From positions 1 through 26,236 of the IMG/VR virus record IMGVR_UViG_3300023172_002449: a stretch of 26,236 nt of DNA, one strand, 5' to 3'. How positions within the stretch are numbered: the first letter of the stretch is position 1; each line of letters starts with the position of its first letter. The DNA is from a virus. A model generated the notes under the pieces. It made no database searches. It was not told the DNA's origin and saw only the letters and a program-made list of their open reading frames with translations. Shown here piece by piece: positions 25,665-26,236 of this stretch. The position numbers were made by a program, and so were the translations under genes.

Positions 25665-26236
25665 CGCTCAAGATCTAACGCAACAAGACATTGATATGGG
25701 AACACTGTATGGTGCTCCCTCCAATCCTGATGACCTATTAGAATATACTGATCGCACATACATGGATCAGATTATAAACAATAATGTTACAGCATATACA
25801 AATGGTACTGGTAGGGATTGGCAAGCAACAACTGGTTGTTTGAATGCTAGTACTGAAAATGGTGGTGATGGATCTTGGGGAGGAACAAGTAGTGGAAGTT
25901 GTGCTAACATTGGCACAAATGGAGACGGTGCTATACGCTTTGGATGGAATAATACAGTAGTTTCTCAAACTCAAGATGTAATTAACGATGCATTAAAGAT
26001 TGCAGGTATAAATGTTGTTGGGTACTTATGGCAATGGAAAGTTAAAAATTACAATGCTAATGATACCAGTACAAATCAAGTCAATAATCAAGACCCATTA
26101 TATGTAAGAGTCATTGTTAAAGATAATGATGGAAATGTCCTTGATGAAAGAGAGTGGGATTACTCATATTCAATAAGTGACTGGGAACAAAAAAATGGAA
26201 TGCAGTGGTATGATCCTTTTTTAATGGGCGATAAAG
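25603..26236 (+). CDS. exported protein, 5' part (runs off the window)
   Basis: An ORF open to the right edge, 211 codons visible. It begins inside the previous gene in another frame at ATG 25603, with AGGAG (25589-25593) 9 nt upstream. MHRLMPLLVAVYCLSYSLSS followed by NAQDL is a signal peptide; a second ATG at 25615 would drop the basic HR. The mature part is Gly/Asn/Trp-rich (GTGRDWQATTGCLNAS, GDGSWGGTSSGSCAN with two Cys), followed by FGWNNTVVSQTQDVINDALK and VVGYLWQWKVKNYNAND. A strand-rich part follows (YVRVIVKDNDGNVLDEREW). I recognise no family. Its tight coupling to the repeat protein suggests they work together at the cell surface or in the periplasm. Confidence 0.8.
   Translation, partial: MHRLMPLLVAVYCLSYSLSSNAQDLTQQDIDMGTLYGAPSNPDDLLEYTDRTYMDQIINNNVTAYTNGTGRDWQATTGCLNASTENGGDGSWGGTSSGSCANIGTNGDGAIRFGWNNTVVSQTQDVINDALKIAGINVVGYLWQWKVKNYNANDTSTNQVNNQDPLYVRVIVKDNDGNVLDEREWDYSYSISDWEQKNGMQWYDPFLMGDK

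Noticed and set aside
24513-26236. Frameshift joining the repeat protein and the last ORF
   Set aside because: The downstream frame has its own ATG, ribosome-binding site and signal peptide, and the upstream protein ends with a complete anchor, so two genes are more likely.

Overview
The window is a 26-kb, AT-rich, gene-dense piece of a large tailed phage. Every gene I can support is on the + strand, most neighbours overlap or nearly touch, and the core replication set is that of the T4 superfamily: a DexA exonuclease, the gp62 clamp-loader subunit, the RegA translational repressor, gp43 DNA polymerase, UvsX recombinase and gp41 helicase. An Hsp20, a MazG-like pyrophosphohydrolase, ThyX, a phosphoribosyltransferase and many small conserved-type proteins give it the flavour of a marine T4-like myovirus. 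A circularly permuted two-piece tmRNA gene of alphaproteobacterial type, together with the low GC, suggests an alphaproteobacterial host; a SAR11-like host is plausible but not proven.

Layout. 1-1880: end of a GMP reductase gene, two small membrane proteins, dexA and gene 62. 1881-3793: regA, then a late-promoter island (hsp20, a DUF1127 protein and small unknowns). 3778-9640: gp43 followed by a metabolic block (eukaryotic-type phosphomannomutase, cupin, cytidylyltransferase, MazG, and a TAGT-type glycosyltransferase with its small partner). 9643-14773: a primase-polymerase-like protein, two small genes behind near-identical strong promoters, a GT-B glycosyltransferase, a UDP-glucuronate-epimerase-like protein, a short UDP-glucose dehydrogenase and tiny ORFs. 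14819-18782: uvsX, gp41, small genes and thyX. 18787-22509: small genes including a zinc ribbon, a phosphoribosyltransferase, a very acidic protein, an NPPY methyltransferase, a SleB-type cell-wall hydrolase, a DUF3310-like protein and a LigA-Ia-like protein. 22581-22860: tmRNA. 22895-26236: exported proteins, namely a small beta-barrel-like protein, several signal-peptide or disulfide-type small proteins, an Asn/Thr repeat protein and a secreted protein cut by the window end.

Regulation is unusually readable. Early-type promoters have the form TTTACA, exactly 17 nt, then TATAAT, before gp43, the cupin, mazG, the epimerase and the UDP-glucose dehydrogenase. A special subclass (GGGG-TTTACAA, 17 nt, TAT[G/A]TT, 13 nt, AGAATCGG) occurs three times. 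Late promoters (TATAAATA) occur five times, all in intergenic DNA, and mark the hsp20 island, the exported-protein island and, surprisingly, regA.

Together the genes replicate the genome, feed it with nucleotides (GuaC, ThyX, MazG, PRTase), probably make or attach sugars (PMM, cupin, cytidylyltransferase, epimerase, UGDH, two glycosyltransferases), and remodel the cell and its envelope (Hsp20, DUF1127, tmRNA, exported proteins, cell-wall hydrolase).
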